A DNA stretch of 36,860 nucleotides from JAIFWC01 sp035688135 (GTDB taxonomy: Bacteria > Patescibacteriota > Saccharimonadia > Saccharimonadales > UBA10212): positions 1 to 36,860 of the forward strand of contig DASSNG010000017.1 of NCBI GenBank assembly GCA_035688135.1, given 5' to 3'. This document shows positions 1 through 7,254 of this stretch, piece after piece. Numbering within the stretch: the first letter of the stretch is position 1; the number at the start of each line of letters is the position of its first letter. The notes below the pieces were generated by a model. That model was given only the letters and a program-made list of their open reading frames with translations, did not search any database and was not told the origin of the DNA. The position numbers and the translations under genes were made by a program.

Positions 1-1173
1 GCTGCCAAGGCCGCTGTAAGTCAGGTTCTTTAGAAGATCTTTGTCCTTCAGCTTCTGCATATTCTCGTCCAGGCCGGCTATATCGTTCACGGAAGTTCCG
101 GCCGGGTAGTGATCGTGCTCGTCATCGTAACTGGTAATCGATGCGTCAGCTATCCTGAAGCTGGGGACCGCGAGGTCCAGCTGCATATCCGGGTTAGCGA
201 TGCCCTTGTTTTTCTGATACTCAATGGCCGATATCTCCGCCAAGGATGCTTTGGTAGCCGCTGCATTCTCGGCCTTATCCAGGCTGTTTATTTCGGCTGT
301 GAAGTTGCTCATATCCGTCTGCAGCTTAGCGCTAAGCTGTTCCAGCTGAGTGCCGTACAGCAAAGCCCCGCTGTAATCATTATTGGCAACAGCGTTAAGG
401 GTATTATAGGTGCCGCTTATGACAGCCTGCAGGTCCGTCAGCATCTGCCAGGTCTGGGGCAGCTTGGCTTTAAGGCTGGCGTCATCGGTCAGCTTAAGAT
501 CGGCGTACTTCTTCAGCTCCTGCAGTTGTGCTGGCGTCGGGCTGTCGCCGACCTTGCCTAAAGCGTTCAGCCCCGGAAGGATTTTAGAGAAATTATCCGC
601 AAAGCTTACCAGCGCCGGGCCGTCCGTACACATACCGGCGTTGGAGTAACCAGTGCCTTCCAAACCGCTTATTACATCCTTCATGTCCGATACGTATTTT
701 TCCTGGTCGGCATTCAGCTTAACGCCGGACACGCGGTCATTTATCTTTGATTCGGTCAGGTCCGCGGACTTCGCGCTGCAGCTGCCGTCTACCGATGACT
801 TAAGGGTTGAGACTTTGCCGGTAAGCTTCTGGGCGATGTCTGCCGGCGGGTTATCGCTGGTAGCAAGGTCTATCATGTTGCCTAAATCATTGGTAATGCT
901 GGCTACTTTGGCGTACTGGTCCAGCCCGTCCAGCTCCTGCCTTTTAATGTCGGCGGCCAGCTGGCTGAACTTTTGGTTGGCAACCCGTTTTTGGTTAAAG
1001 GCAAAACCTGCGCCGCCCAAGGCGGCCAGGACCGCTACGGCTACTGCTATGATTATTATCTTTCTATAGGACCGTGATGGCTGCGGCTGAGTAAGTGGTG
1101 TTTGCGGCGCGGCAGAAGAAACGGGCTCCGCGCTGCCGGGTTCTTGGGGCGAAATTGTTTGGCCTGGAGGCAT
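1..1173 (-). CDS. Membrane-anchored coiled-coil-like protein, C-terminus outside window
   Basis: The frame is open from an ATG at 1171-1173 to the first base of the window (391 codons, no stop), so the C-terminus lies outside. Residues 1-35 are rich in Pro, Ser and Gln; a basic SYRK precedes one membrane segment at about 38-59. The remainder looks extracytoplasmic: long Lys/Leu/Asp-rich stretches with heptad-like spacing, plus two Cys near residues 145 and 190 that could pair. AAGGA sits 7 bases before the ATG, supporting this start, and a TTGACG-17-TACTCT promoter lies upstream. I do not recognise the family. The plan (Pro-rich cytoplasmic head, single span, outer domain) recurs in several other genes of this window, suggesting a cell-surface role, which is inference. 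Confidence 0.85.
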   Translation of the reverse strand, partial: MPPGQTISPQEPGSAEPVSSAAPQTPLTQPQPSRSYRKIIIIAVAVAVLAALGGAGFAFNQKRVANQKFSQLAADIKRQELDGLDQYAKVASITNDLGNMIDLATSDNPPADIAQKLTGKVSTLKSSVDGSCSAKSADLTESKINDRVSGVKLNADQEKYVSDMKDVISGLEGTGYSNAGMCTDGPALVSFADNFSKILPGLNALGKVGDSPTPAQLQELKKYADLKLTDDASLKAKLPQTWQMLTDLQAVISGTYNTLNAVANNDYSGALLYGTQLEQLSAKLQTDMSNFTAEINSLDKAENAAATKASLAEISAIEYQKNKGIANPDMQLDLAVPSFRIADASITSYDDEHDHYPAGTSVNDIAGLDENMQKLKDKDLLKNLTYSGLGS

Positions 1174-1201
1174 TTTTATTCCTTAAAATTACTTTGAGTC
1201 C

Positions 1202-1230
1202 AGAGTATTACCGATACCGGCCCCCGTCAA
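1202..1230 (-). promoter_or_regulatory. Candidate promoter for the gene at 1-1173
   Basis: Reading leftward, TTGACG (1225-1230) is followed by a 17-base spacer and TACTCT (1202-1207). The -10 matches the consensus at its most conserved T, A and final T. The predicted transcript has a leader of about 20 bases with an AAGGA ribosome site. Confidence 0.45.
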
Positions 1231-1241
1231 TAGCGGTTATG

Positions 1242-2201
1242 CTAGCGGGTACTACCGGCAATCAGCTCTAACGCCTCCTGCGGGCTGTTGGTAGACATGA
1301 ACTCCGCCCTTAGCTCAGCAGCCCCGTCAAAGCCGTTTATATAAACCTTGCAGAATTTTCTTAACGCTTCGAACCGCCGCTCTTTCTCCTTATAAGTGTC
1401 AAGGTACAGGCTGATATGCCGGGAAAATAGCTCCAGTTTCTGTTCCTTGTTCCAGTGTTCCCAGGGGCTGTTTTCTGAAAAAGCGAACGGGTTATGGAAT
1501 ATTCCCCGGCCAATCATGATTCCATCCAGATCATATTTATCGGCCAGGCGTTCGCCCTCGGCCCGGTCGGCCACATCGCCATTGCCGACTATCAGGGTAC
1601 CGGGCGACAGGGAATCGCGCAGCCCGGCGGCTTGGCCTATCAGGTCCCAGTCTGCCGGCACCTTGGACATCTGTTTTGCCGTACGGCCATGGATACTTAA
1701 CATGTTAAGTATTTTTTTACCTAATAGGAATTCTATCCAGTCCATATCTACCGTTGTAAATCCTACCCGTGTTTTTACGGAGACGGGCAGGGTATCGCCA
1801 GCCGCTTCTTTTACGGCATCGATTATTTCCCCGGCCAGCGGACGGTTATTGATGAGCGCGGCGCAGGCGCCGTTCTTGGTAACAGTACGGACCGGGCACC
1901 CCATATTCAAATCCACCCCGTCATAGCCCATCTCGATCAGCTCTTTTGTCGTTTTATAAAAATTCTCCGGCTTCAGCCCCCACAATTGGGCGATGATGGG
2001 GTGCTCTTCATCCGTCAGGTTAAGCTTATGCAGCAGCCGCGGGCGCCCCGGGCTCTGCAGGCCGTCCACGTTGACGAACTCCGTAAAGAAAACGTCCGGA
2101 GGGGCACAATCGGCAATAATCCGCCTGAACGACGTATCGGTGACGTCGTCCATGGGCGCCAAAATAAAAAACGGCCGGGGTAGCTGCTCCAAAAAACTCA
2201 T
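1242..2201 (-). CDS. dus: tRNA-dihydrouridine synthase (Dus family)
   Basis: Reduces uridine to 5,6-dihydrouridine in tRNA D-loops using FMN and NADPH. Family signatures appear in order along the TIM barrel: APMDDVTD (15-22, FMN-binding start), DLNMGCPVRTV (97-107) with the catalytic Cys102, VKTRVGF (142-148), HGR (171-173), GNGD (206-209) and GRG (231-233). Length 319 matches the family. It is last in a leftward ruvC-ruvA-(127 aa)-dus run, 5 bases after the preceding stop. Which Dus subfamily or target uridine cannot be told. Oddity: a perfect 20-bp palindrome (1693-1712) lies inside the gene and encodes residues ILNMLSI (164-170). Confidence 0.95.
   Translation of the reverse strand: MSFLEQLPRPFFILAPMDDVTDTSFRRIIADCAPPDVFFTEFVNVDGLQSPGRPRLLHKLNLTDEEHPIIAQLWGLKPENFYKTTKELIEMGYDGVDLNMGCPVRTVTKNGACAALINNRPLAGEIIDAVKEAAGDTLPVSVKTRVGFTTVDMDWIEFLLGKKILNMLSIHGRTAKQMSKVPADWDLIGQAAGLRDSLSPGTLIVGNGDVADRAEGERLADKYDLDGIMIGRGIFHNPFAFSENSPWEHWNKEQKLELFSRHISLYLDTYKEKERRFEALRKFCKVYINGFDGAAELRAEFMSTNSPQEALELIAGSTR
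1693..1712. repeat. 20-bp palindrome, copy 1 (inside dus)
   Basis: ATACTTAACATGTTAAGTAT is a perfect 20-bp palindrome followed on the plus strand by seven T. Its arms ATACTTAAC/GTTAAGTAT are identical to those at 25173-25192 and 31329-31348; only the central two bases differ. This copy lies within dus codons. Confidence 0.9.
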
Positions 2202-2206
2202 GCGCT

Positions 2207-2590
2207 CTATTCGTCCGGTCTGGAAGTAGGATCCGGGCCGCCTCTTAGAAGCTCCCTCAGTTCAGCTTCTCTTTCGCGTTCCCGCCTTGCCCTTTCTTCT
2301 TCTTCCCGAGCGGCCCTTTCGCGGCTGGAATCATCAAGAACTTTTCTGGCTGCCGTTACGTTAAGCAGGCCGTCTATCCGTCTGCGACTCATCCCTTCCG
2401 ACTCCAGTCTGGCGCGCCCTATGGTATCCCGGGCCTGATCATCTTTCCGGTCTATATCATCAGCGGGGCCCTCGTGAAGTTTAGCCCGGTCTTCTTCTAA
2501 AGCCTTATCCTTCCAGGTGCTGCCTGTTCCGGGCTGATATTCCCTGCCGGGGGCTTCGCTGAATAGTGGTTCCTGTTCTTCTTTAGCCAT
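2207..2590 (-). CDS. Hypothetical charged protein between ruvA and dus
   Basis: 127 residues with no recognised domain. The composition is highly charged: acidic and flexible at the N-terminus, with a strongly helical Arg/Glu-rich block near residues 90-118 that looks like a single alpha-helix or coiled coil, and an acidic tail. No signal peptide or membrane segment. It lies 21 bases after ruvA and ends 5 bases before dus, so it is probably co-transcribed. Its own start has TAGAAT ending exactly 6 bases before the ATG and no Shine-Dalgarno, fitting a leaderless internal promoter. Possible roles (nucleic-acid or ribosome association) are guesses from charge only. Confidence 0.75.
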   Translation of the reverse strand: MAKEEQEPLFSEAPGREYQPGTGSTWKDKALEEDRAKLHEGPADDIDRKDDQARDTIGRARLESEGMSRRRIDGLLNVTAARKVLDDSSRERAAREEEERARREREREAELRELLRGGPDPTSRPDE

Positions 2591-2596
2591 GCGCTT

Positions 2597-2602
2597 ATTC
2601 TA
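2597..2602 (-). promoter_or_regulatory. -10 element (TAGAAT) for a leaderless start
   Basis: TAGAAT ends 6 bases before the ATG at 2588-2590. No Shine-Dalgarno and no clear -35 box are visible. Confidence 0.5.
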
Positions 2603-2611
2603 TCATCCGCA

Positions 2612-3184
2612 TCAGGCCTTCAGAGCCTGTTTGATGCGCTCCTCGGCAGGCAGTTCCTGGTCTATGTTCTTAAGAGCGGCGGCGGCATCCTGGACAGAAT
2701 AGCCAAGGGCCACCAGGCCCTGCAGCGCTTCGTCGCCGGGGTCGGCGCTGACAGTCAGAAAATCAGTCGCGTTTTCGCTGGATGTAAGGCCGACTTTGTC
2801 TTTAAGGTCAACGACGACCCGTTCGGCAACGCGTTTACCGACTCCAACGGCCTGGCTTATGAATTTGGTGTCACCTGCGGCAATCGCCTGCCGCACCTGG
2901 CTTGAATTTGCCAAGCTCATTATAGACAGAGCCATCTTGGGCCCTACGCCGTTAACGCTCAGCAGCTGCTCGAACAGCTGTTTGGTCTGAAGGTTACGGA
3001 AGCCGAACAAGCCATGTTCGTTCTCCCGTATGTGCTCGTAAATATATAGCTTCGCGTCTTCGCCGGTATTGAGCGCGCCAAAGTCCTCGAAGGTCACAGC
3101 GACTCCGTACCCAACGCCGCCGCAGTCAATTACTACTAAATCTGCGACTTTTTCGCTAATTTTACCGGTCAGCGTAGCTATCAT
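2612..3184 (-). CDS. ruvA: Holliday junction branch migration protein RuvA
   Basis: Binds four-way junctions and loads the RuvB motor. The N-terminal OB domain begins MIATLTGKISEKVADLVVID (1-20). The helix-hairpin-helix region includes LLSVNGVGPKMALSIM and AVGVGKRVAERVVVDLKDK. A linker leads to the RuvB-binding C-terminal domain (about 148-190: GDEALQGLVALGYS). Length 190 is normal. It directly follows ruvC (stop 3190, start 3184). ruvB is not in this window. TAAAAT ends 7 bases before the ATG, overlapping the end of ruvC, so it may also be read from its own leaderless promoter. Confidence 0.96.
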   Translation of the reverse strand: MIATLTGKISEKVADLVVIDCGGVGYGVAVTFEDFGALNTGEDAKLYIYEHIRENEHGLFGFRNLQTKQLFEQLLSVNGVGPKMALSIMSLANSSQVRQAIAAGDTKFISQAVGVGKRVAERVVVDLKDKVGLTSSENATDFLTVSADPGDEALQGLVALGYSVQDAAAALKNIDQELPAEERIKQALKA

Positions 3185-3189
3185 TAAGC

Positions 3190-3666
3190 TTATTTTACCT
3201 TAAGTGACGTGGAATGCGTCAAAGCGGCGGCCAAGGCGTCGGCGCAGTCATCGGGCTTTGGTACATCTTTCAGCCCCAGCAGTACCCTTACCATCTCCTG
3301 GACCTGCTTTTTTTCGGCCCGTCCGTAGCCGGTTAAAGCCTGTTTTATCTGCAGCGGGGTATATTCAAAAATTGATAATCCCGCCTGCTGACCAGCCAGC
3401 AGCACTACTCCGCGAGCCTGCGCTACGGTCATCGCCGTAGTTACGTTTTGGGCGAAGAATAATTTTTCCACGGCCATCTGCGCCGGATTCGTCTGGGCGA
3501 CAATATCCGACAATTCTTCATAAATCGTCTGAAGGCGGACGGCATCGTCCTCTTTTACCGGCGTGCGGATGACACCGGCGTCTACCAGCTGATGCTTGCC
3601 ACCATCCGCCTCTATGACGCCAAACCCCAGTATCCCCGTACCCGGATCAATTCCGATAATTCTCAT
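3190..3666 (-). CDS. ruvC: Crossover junction endodeoxyribonuclease RuvC
   Basis: Resolves Holliday junctions by symmetric nicking. RNase-H-like fold with the four acidic catalytic positions visible: Asp7 (MRIIGIDPGT), Glu67 (AVEKLFF), Asp140 and Asp143 (PDDCADALAAALTH). QIKQALTGYGRAEKKQV (106-122) is the typical DNA-binding segment. Length 158 is slightly short but complete. TAGAAT ends 6 bases before the ATG and there is no correctly spaced Shine-Dalgarno, pointing to a leaderless start. In many bacteria yebC lies directly upstream of ruvCA; here a Gam-like gene separates them. Confidence 0.96.
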   Translation of the reverse strand: MRIIGIDPGTGILGFGVIEADGGKHQLVDAGVIRTPVKEDDAVRLQTIYEELSDIVAQTNPAQMAVEKLFFAQNVTTAMTVAQARGVVLLAGQQAGLSIFEYTPLQIKQALTGYGRAEKKQVQEMVRVLLGLKDVPKPDDCADALAAALTHSTSLKVK

Positions 3667-3672
3667 CTAATA

Positions 3673-3678
3673 ATTCTA
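3673..3678 (-). promoter_or_regulatory. -10 element (TAGAAT) before ruvC
   Basis: TAGAAT ends 6 bases before the ruvC ATG (3664-3666). The GC-rich hairpin at 3696-3719 occupies the place of a -35 box. Confidence 0.5.
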
Positions 3679-3695
3679 CCTTAATCTGGGAGACA

Positions 3696-3719
3696 GCCCG
3701 GCCGGAAATCCGGCCGGGC
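3696..3719 (-). terminator. GC-rich hairpin after the Gam-like gene
   Basis: A perfect 10-bp inverted repeat (GCCCGGCCGG at 3696-3705 and its complement at 3710-3719) with loop AAAT. It starts 17 bases after the Gam stop and precedes ruvC. No T-run follows on either strand, so it may stabilise the 3' end or terminate only weakly. It is much more GC-rich than the other hairpins in the window and may have arrived with the Gam gene. Confidence 0.55.
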
Positions 3720-3736
3720 ACGCTGCCTCCGCGAGC

Positions 3737-4225
3737 TCATGTGATGCGGAAGTACTCGGTGTCGTCGAGGCTGAGCAGCTTGCGCAGCCCCCTGAGCTTC
3801 TTGGCCAGCTCGGCGAAGTCCGCCTTGATGTTGTTCTTCTTGAGCTCGATCTTGACGTACTTGTCGTAGTTCTCGAGCCGGAGCAGCATCTTCGCGATGG
3901 CGACGAGCTCCCCGATGACGATCAGCCGGGGGCTCGAAGGCATCCGCCACTCGGCTTTGCGGCCGTTCGGGAACCTGATCGTCTTGCGACCGCTGCGGGT
4001 CGCTTCGGACCACGCCTGCACCCGCATGAACTTCGAGTCGCGTTGCTCTTCGAGCGGCTTGCGGCGATCCTTGTACTTCTGCCGGACCTCCGCAATCTCG
4101 GCTTTCTCGTCAGCTTCGAGCTGATCGACCTGGGCCTTCAGCTCCCTGTACTCCTGTGCCTCGCGGCCGGCTTCGTCATCCGACTGGATGGCCGGCTGCG
4201 CAGGCGCGGGGGTTCGCTTTGCCAA
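3737..4225 (-). CDS. Phage Mu Gam-like DNA-end-binding (host-nuclease inhibitor) protein
   Basis: Gam of phage Mu is a Ku-like protein that binds double-strand DNA ends and blocks exonucleases. The 162 residues follow the Mu Gam plan: a helical lead (about 24-65), EIAEVRQKYKDRRKPLEEQR (43-62), VQAWSEATR (69-77), an extended GRKTIRFPNGRKAEWRMPSSPR segment, then LLRLENYDKYVKIELKKNNIKAD and a C-terminal IT close to Gam endings. The start is TTG (4223-4225), with GAGGTG ending 7 bases upstream and TATAAT at 4274-4279, so unlike its neighbours it has a true leader. Codon use differs strikingly: third positions are mostly G/C, Leu is CTC/CTG and no ATA Ile codon occurs, while ruvC and yebC use ATA, CTT and GGA freely. 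This suggests horizontal acquisition. It splits the usual yebC-ruvC pairing. Function is by homology only. Confidence 0.85.
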   Translation of the reverse strand: MAKRTPAPAQPAIQSDDEAGREAQEYRELKAQVDQLEADEKAEIAEVRQKYKDRRKPLEEQRDSKFMRVQAWSEATRSGRKTIRFPNGRKAEWRMPSSPRLIVIGELVAIAKMLLRLENYDKYVKIELKKNNIKADFAELAKKLRGLRKLLSLDDTEYFRIT

Positions 4226-4273
4226 CCCTCTTCACCTCACTTATCCGTTGGCTACAACAGAAACAGCTATGTA

Positions 4274-4279
4274 ATTATA
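4274..4279 (-). promoter_or_regulatory. -10 element (TATAAT) for the Gam-like gene
   Basis: Perfect TATAAT in the 68-base gap after yebC, giving a leader of roughly 40 bases that carries the GAGGTG ribosome site. A CTCGAC sequence 17 bases further upstream is a weak -35 candidate. Confidence 0.5.
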
Positions 4280-4293
4280 CAATTTTATGGTTT

Positions 4294-5028
4294 TTAGTCG
4301 AGACTCAGGCTTTCGGCCAGCTCAAAGTTCGTGTGGGTCGCGGCCACGTCGTCCAGATCATCCAAAGCGTCCATCAGCCGGATGATTTTGCGGGCGGTTT
4401 CAGGGTCGGAAATCTCTATGGTGTTATTTGGCACGAAAGTAAGTTCGGCATCGGCTATCTCGTAACCGGCGTCTTTAAGGGCATCGCGGACTTTGGCCAA
4501 ATCCTTTTGGTCGGTATGGATGACGGTCTCGCCGGTCTCTTCCTCTTCAAAGATGTCCTGGGCGCCGGCGTCTATGGCGGCCAGCTCTAGCTCATCGCCT
4601 TTATCGTTAACCCTTATTACGCCTTTTCGGCTAAACTGGAATGCTACGCTTCCCGGCTCGGCCATATTGCCGCCGGTCTTGCTGAAAGCCGTACGAACCT
4701 CAGGGTAGGTCCGGTTCTTATTATCCGTGGCACATTCTACCAGGACGGCCACGCCGCCCGGGCCGTAGCCTTCGTACATGACTTCCTCCAGCGCGGCCGC
4801 TGACTTATCGCCCGCCCTTTGGATGGATCTTTCAATATTGGAGTTAGGCATGCCGGACTTTTTGGCTTTTTCGATTATCATCGCCAGGCTGGCATTCGTA
4901 GCGGGATCGGTGCCGCTTCTGGCGGCTACAGCGATCTGGTTACCGAGTTTGGTAAACAAAGCGCCTCGCTTGGCGTCGTTGGCTTCTTTCTGGCGTTTTA
5001 TAGTCGCCCATTTACTGTGACCTGACAT
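4294..5028 (-). CDS. yebC: YebC/PmpR/TACO1 family protein
   Basis: 244 residues, full length for the family. The diagnostic start MSGHSKWATIKRQKEANDAK (1-20) is followed by KLGNQIAVAARSG, NMAEPGSVAFQFSRKGVI and a C-terminal EIADAELTFVPNNTIEI region. Members were long described as transcriptional regulators; more recent work on bacterial and mitochondrial homologs supports a role in translation, helping ribosomes through difficult sequences. A cytoplasmic, ribosome- or nucleic-acid-linked role is therefore established knowledge of the family, not seen here. TTCAAA-17-TAAAAT ends 7 bases before the ATG with no Shine-Dalgarno, so the gene is probably leaderless and transcribed from within the end of comEC. 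Confidence 0.95.
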   Translation of the reverse strand: MSGHSKWATIKRQKEANDAKRGALFTKLGNQIAVAARSGTDPATNASLAMIIEKAKKSGMPNSNIERSIQRAGDKSAAALEEVMYEGYGPGGVAVLVECATDNKNRTYPEVRTAFSKTGGNMAEPGSVAFQFSRKGVIRVNDKGDELELAAIDAGAQDIFEEEETGETVIHTDQKDLAKVRDALKDAGYEIADAELTFVPNNTIEISDPETARKIIRLMDALDDLDDVAATHTNFELAESLSLD

Positions 5029-5035
5029 ATCTGTT

Positions 5036-5064
5036 ATTTTATCATTTTTAAGGTGTTATTTGAA
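5036..5064 (-). promoter_or_regulatory. Candidate leaderless promoter of yebC
   Basis: TTCAAA (5059-5064), 17-base spacer, TAAAAT (5036-5041), then 7 bases to the ATG. It overlaps the 3' end of comEC. Confidence 0.5.
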
Positions 5065-6481
5065 GCCCTGCGGCCCTGGATTTTTTATCTTTGGAGAGTT
5101 TGCGGTAAGCTGCCGTCAGCGCCACTACAACGAAGCCGTATAACAGCAGCATGTACGGCAGGCTGATGCCGCGCCGGATAAAGACAGAAGGCAGCCCGGC
5201 TAAGACATGCACCACATCCAGCATATAAGTCAGCAGTATGCGGGCCGGAAATGCTATCCATCCGGCAAATTGCGGGATTACTGCGCCCGCCGCAGCCGCA
5301 GCGGCGGAAAGCAGCATAGCCAGCGGTACCAGCGGTACGATAAGCATATTGGCCGCTAAAGCGATTAGTGAGAGCTGGCTGAAAGTCATAAGTATGAGCG
5401 GCAGGGTCATAATTTCCGCCGACAGGGATTCTATAACCACCATCGTAAGCAAACCTGGCGGACGATTAAACAAACGGGCGGCAATAACCGGAGCTATCAC
5501 CAGCACGCCGAAGAACGCCAGGAATGATAAGTACCACCCAATGTCGCTCCACACGTAATAAGGATTCCATAAACCGGTAAGCGCGGCCGTTACGCCTATC
5601 AGAACTATCGGTCTTAACCGGCGGCCGTAATACCATGCCCAAAGGCTTAAAACGGATACGATTGCCGCCCGGACAATTGAGGCGCTGAAGCCTGTCATGA
5701 GAACGAAAGAGGCAATCAGGGCGAGTGATAGTAGTAACTTTTGGTATCTTGAGCCAAGCTTAAGCCGGCCTACCCCGCGGATAATTATCGTCAGGTTATA
5801 CCCGCTGACGGCCACTATATGCACTAGCCCGACAGCGGTCAGCGCCACTGTTATATCCGCTGGAAGCGTATTGCGCTGGCCAATCAGAAGGCCCAGGCCA
5901 AAAGAGGCTTGCGGTTCCGGCAGCGCGTTTTGCATCCCGGCGTTAAAATTCCGAGTCGTATCATAAATGATGTTGCTCCCCGGTTTTATCCGCTCCATCT
6001 TGGAATAAGCAATGGTTGCCTGGCTGCCGCCCCGGCTGGGGAATAGCCTGCCGGTTATCCTCACCCTGTCGCCGCGGTAAATCATTTTTTCGCCGAATCC
6101 GCTCAGCTTGAACGAGCCCGCCAGACTGGTCTTATAGGGATAGATTAGGTTAATATTGCCGGCCGTAAACTGGACTTGGGACCTTTTGCCGTAAAACGAA
6201 TCGGTGGATGCTGTTGCGTCAATAGTCACCTCCCGGCCAGCCAATCGCTGTAGCTCACGCACATTCTGCATATATACGCTCCCCCGCCACAGCCCAAGTG
6301 TCAGGCCAATCGCTAACACCAGCAGCATCGCAAAGATATTTTTGCGCAAAAGCGCCGGGATCACTGGAATCAGAAGCAGCGCATAGATGCCGGGGATAAG
6401 ACTTACTTTCCGGGACAGGCCGATACCCAGCAGCACGCCCAGGCATAATGCAGTTATCAGCGTCGTGCGCCGGAACCTCAT
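5048..6481 (-). CDS. comEC: ComEC/Rec2 family DNA-uptake channel, without the C-terminal hydrolase domain
   Basis: Polytopic inner-membrane protein that carries one DNA strand into the cell during natural transformation. From the ATG at 6479-6481 it has 477 residues: N-terminal membrane segments, a soluble OB-like part (about 65-150: EVTIDATASTDSF, GDRVRITGRLFPS), then the competence domain with LGLGLLIGQRNTLP, VGLVHIVAVSGYNLTII (the conserved H...SG.N signature) and several further helices ending SRAAGLQITP. Longer ComEC proteins add a C-terminal metallo-beta-lactamase domain, absent here. An in-frame GTG at 6551-6553 would add 24 residues but overlaps the preceding gene and looks less like a signal anchor, so I prefer 6481. 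No Shine-Dalgarno is visible. Confidence 0.92.
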   Translation of the reverse strand: MRFRRTTLITALCLGVLLGIGLSRKVSLIPGIYALLLIPVIPALLRKNIFAMLLVLAIGLTLGLWRGSVYMQNVRELQRLAGREVTIDATASTDSFYGKRSQVQFTAGNINLIYPYKTSLAGSFKLSGFGEKMIYRGDRVRITGRLFPSRGGSQATIAYSKMERIKPGSNIIYDTTRNFNAGMQNALPEPQASFGLGLLIGQRNTLPADITVALTAVGLVHIVAVSGYNLTIIIRGVGRLKLGSRYQKLLLSLALIASFVLMTGFSASIVRAAIVSVLSLWAWYYGRRLRPIVLIGVTAALTGLWNPYYVWSDIGWYLSFLAFFGVLVIAPVIAARLFNRPPGLLTMVVIESLSAEIMTLPLILMTFSQLSLIALAANMLIVPLVPLAMLLSAAAAAAGAVIPQFAGWIAFPARILLTYMLDVVHVLAGLPSVFIRRGISLPYMLLLYGFVVVALTAAYRKLSKDKKSRAAGLQITP

Positions 6482-6525
6482 TGTGCAATCATGCCAGAAA
6501 ACTGACAGTAAATTAATTGCTTGAG

Positions 6526-7125
6526 CTAACTTATATGCCGCATACGGTACCACTCAGCCCGCTCTGCCAAAAGCTCGTGTGCCTTCGTCTTGGAATAGTC
6601 GGTTATAAAGTGGCCCACCCGCTTTTCTTCTGTTTTCCGCAGCCATTGCTTGTACTCATCGAGTGAATGGGTCGGAGTGGTAGCATTGACATCCGCGACT
6701 CCAAGAGTATCGGCTTCCATCAGAACCAACTCGTCCGGGTCTTTAAGAGCATCCAAGTCATCGTGTACGGCGACCAGATGGATAATCCGCTGCTTTTGAT
6801 AAGGGCTAAGGTAGTCAAACGCAGAATCATTTAAAAGCTCCTCGATTTTCTTGGCGCCAATTCGCATATGAGCCTCTTTTTGATTAGTATTTTCGGCCAT
6901 GGTAACCGGCCGTCCAGCCTCAAACAGCCCGCCATAACCCCAATCATGTGCGTAAGCAGCCGTGATTAGCACATCCGCATCGAGGTTAAGCTGCGGGTTG
7001 TTTTTGATTATTTCCTTGATGTAGCCGACCACTGCCTCAGTGTGCGGCTTATCCCAACTCGGTCTGCCCCGCTCCAGTTCCGGCAGGATTCGCGCTTTTA
7101 AGACTTCTTCGGCACCCGGATTCAT
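6526..7125 (-). CDS. HD-domain metal-dependent phosphohydrolase
   Basis: About 199 residues from the ATG at 7123-7125, chosen because GGAG lies 8 bases upstream; an open frame extends to 7212 but that TTG lies inside a TTGACA sequence. HD-superfamily metal ligands are visible: H in DKPHTEAVV, the HD pair in AAYAHDWGY, H in EAHMRIGAKKI and VAVHDD, and D in MEADTLGVAD. Relatives hydrolyse phosphate esters of nucleotides or signalling molecules; the substrate cannot be inferred. It is cytoplasmic, with no membrane segment. It is transcribed away from the HExxH gene at 7255 across a shared 129-base region, and its 3' end is 44 bases from the chosen comEC start. Confidence 0.88.
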   Translation of the reverse strand: MNPGAEEVLKARILPELERGRPSWDKPHTEAVVGYIKEIIKNNPQLNLDADVLITAAYAHDWGYGGLFEAGRPVTMAENTNQKEAHMRIGAKKIEELLNDSAFDYLSPYQKQRIIHLVAVHDDLDALKDPDELVLMEADTLGVADVNATTPTHSLDEYKQWLRKTEEKRVGHFITDYSKTKAHELLAERAEWYRMRHIS

Positions 7126-7242
7126 GTTTATTTCTCCGGTTGTCTGTTGATTTTCCATTTGATAATTATCGTACACCTTCACTTTCGTATGCCGCTCCAT
7201 AAACGATGTCAAGATTAATTGCTTAAGTCAAGATACAGGCGA

Positions 7243-7248
7243 TATATT
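7243..7248 (+). promoter_or_regulatory. -10 element (TATATT) for a leaderless start
   Basis: TATATT ends 6 bases before the ATG at 7255. TTGCTT lies 17-18 bases further upstream. No Shine-Dalgarno is present. Confidence 0.5.
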
Positions 7249-7254
7249 ATTCCT

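Noticed and set aside
3681..4013. A 110-codon frame on the minus strand overlapping the Gam-like gene
   Set aside because: Arg/Pro-rich shadow of a GC-rich coding frame; the Gam frame has recognisable homology and a ribosome site.
3737..4225. A prophage or integrative element around the Gam-like gene
   Set aside because: Flanking genes are all housekeeping, and no integrase, repeats or other phage genes are seen.
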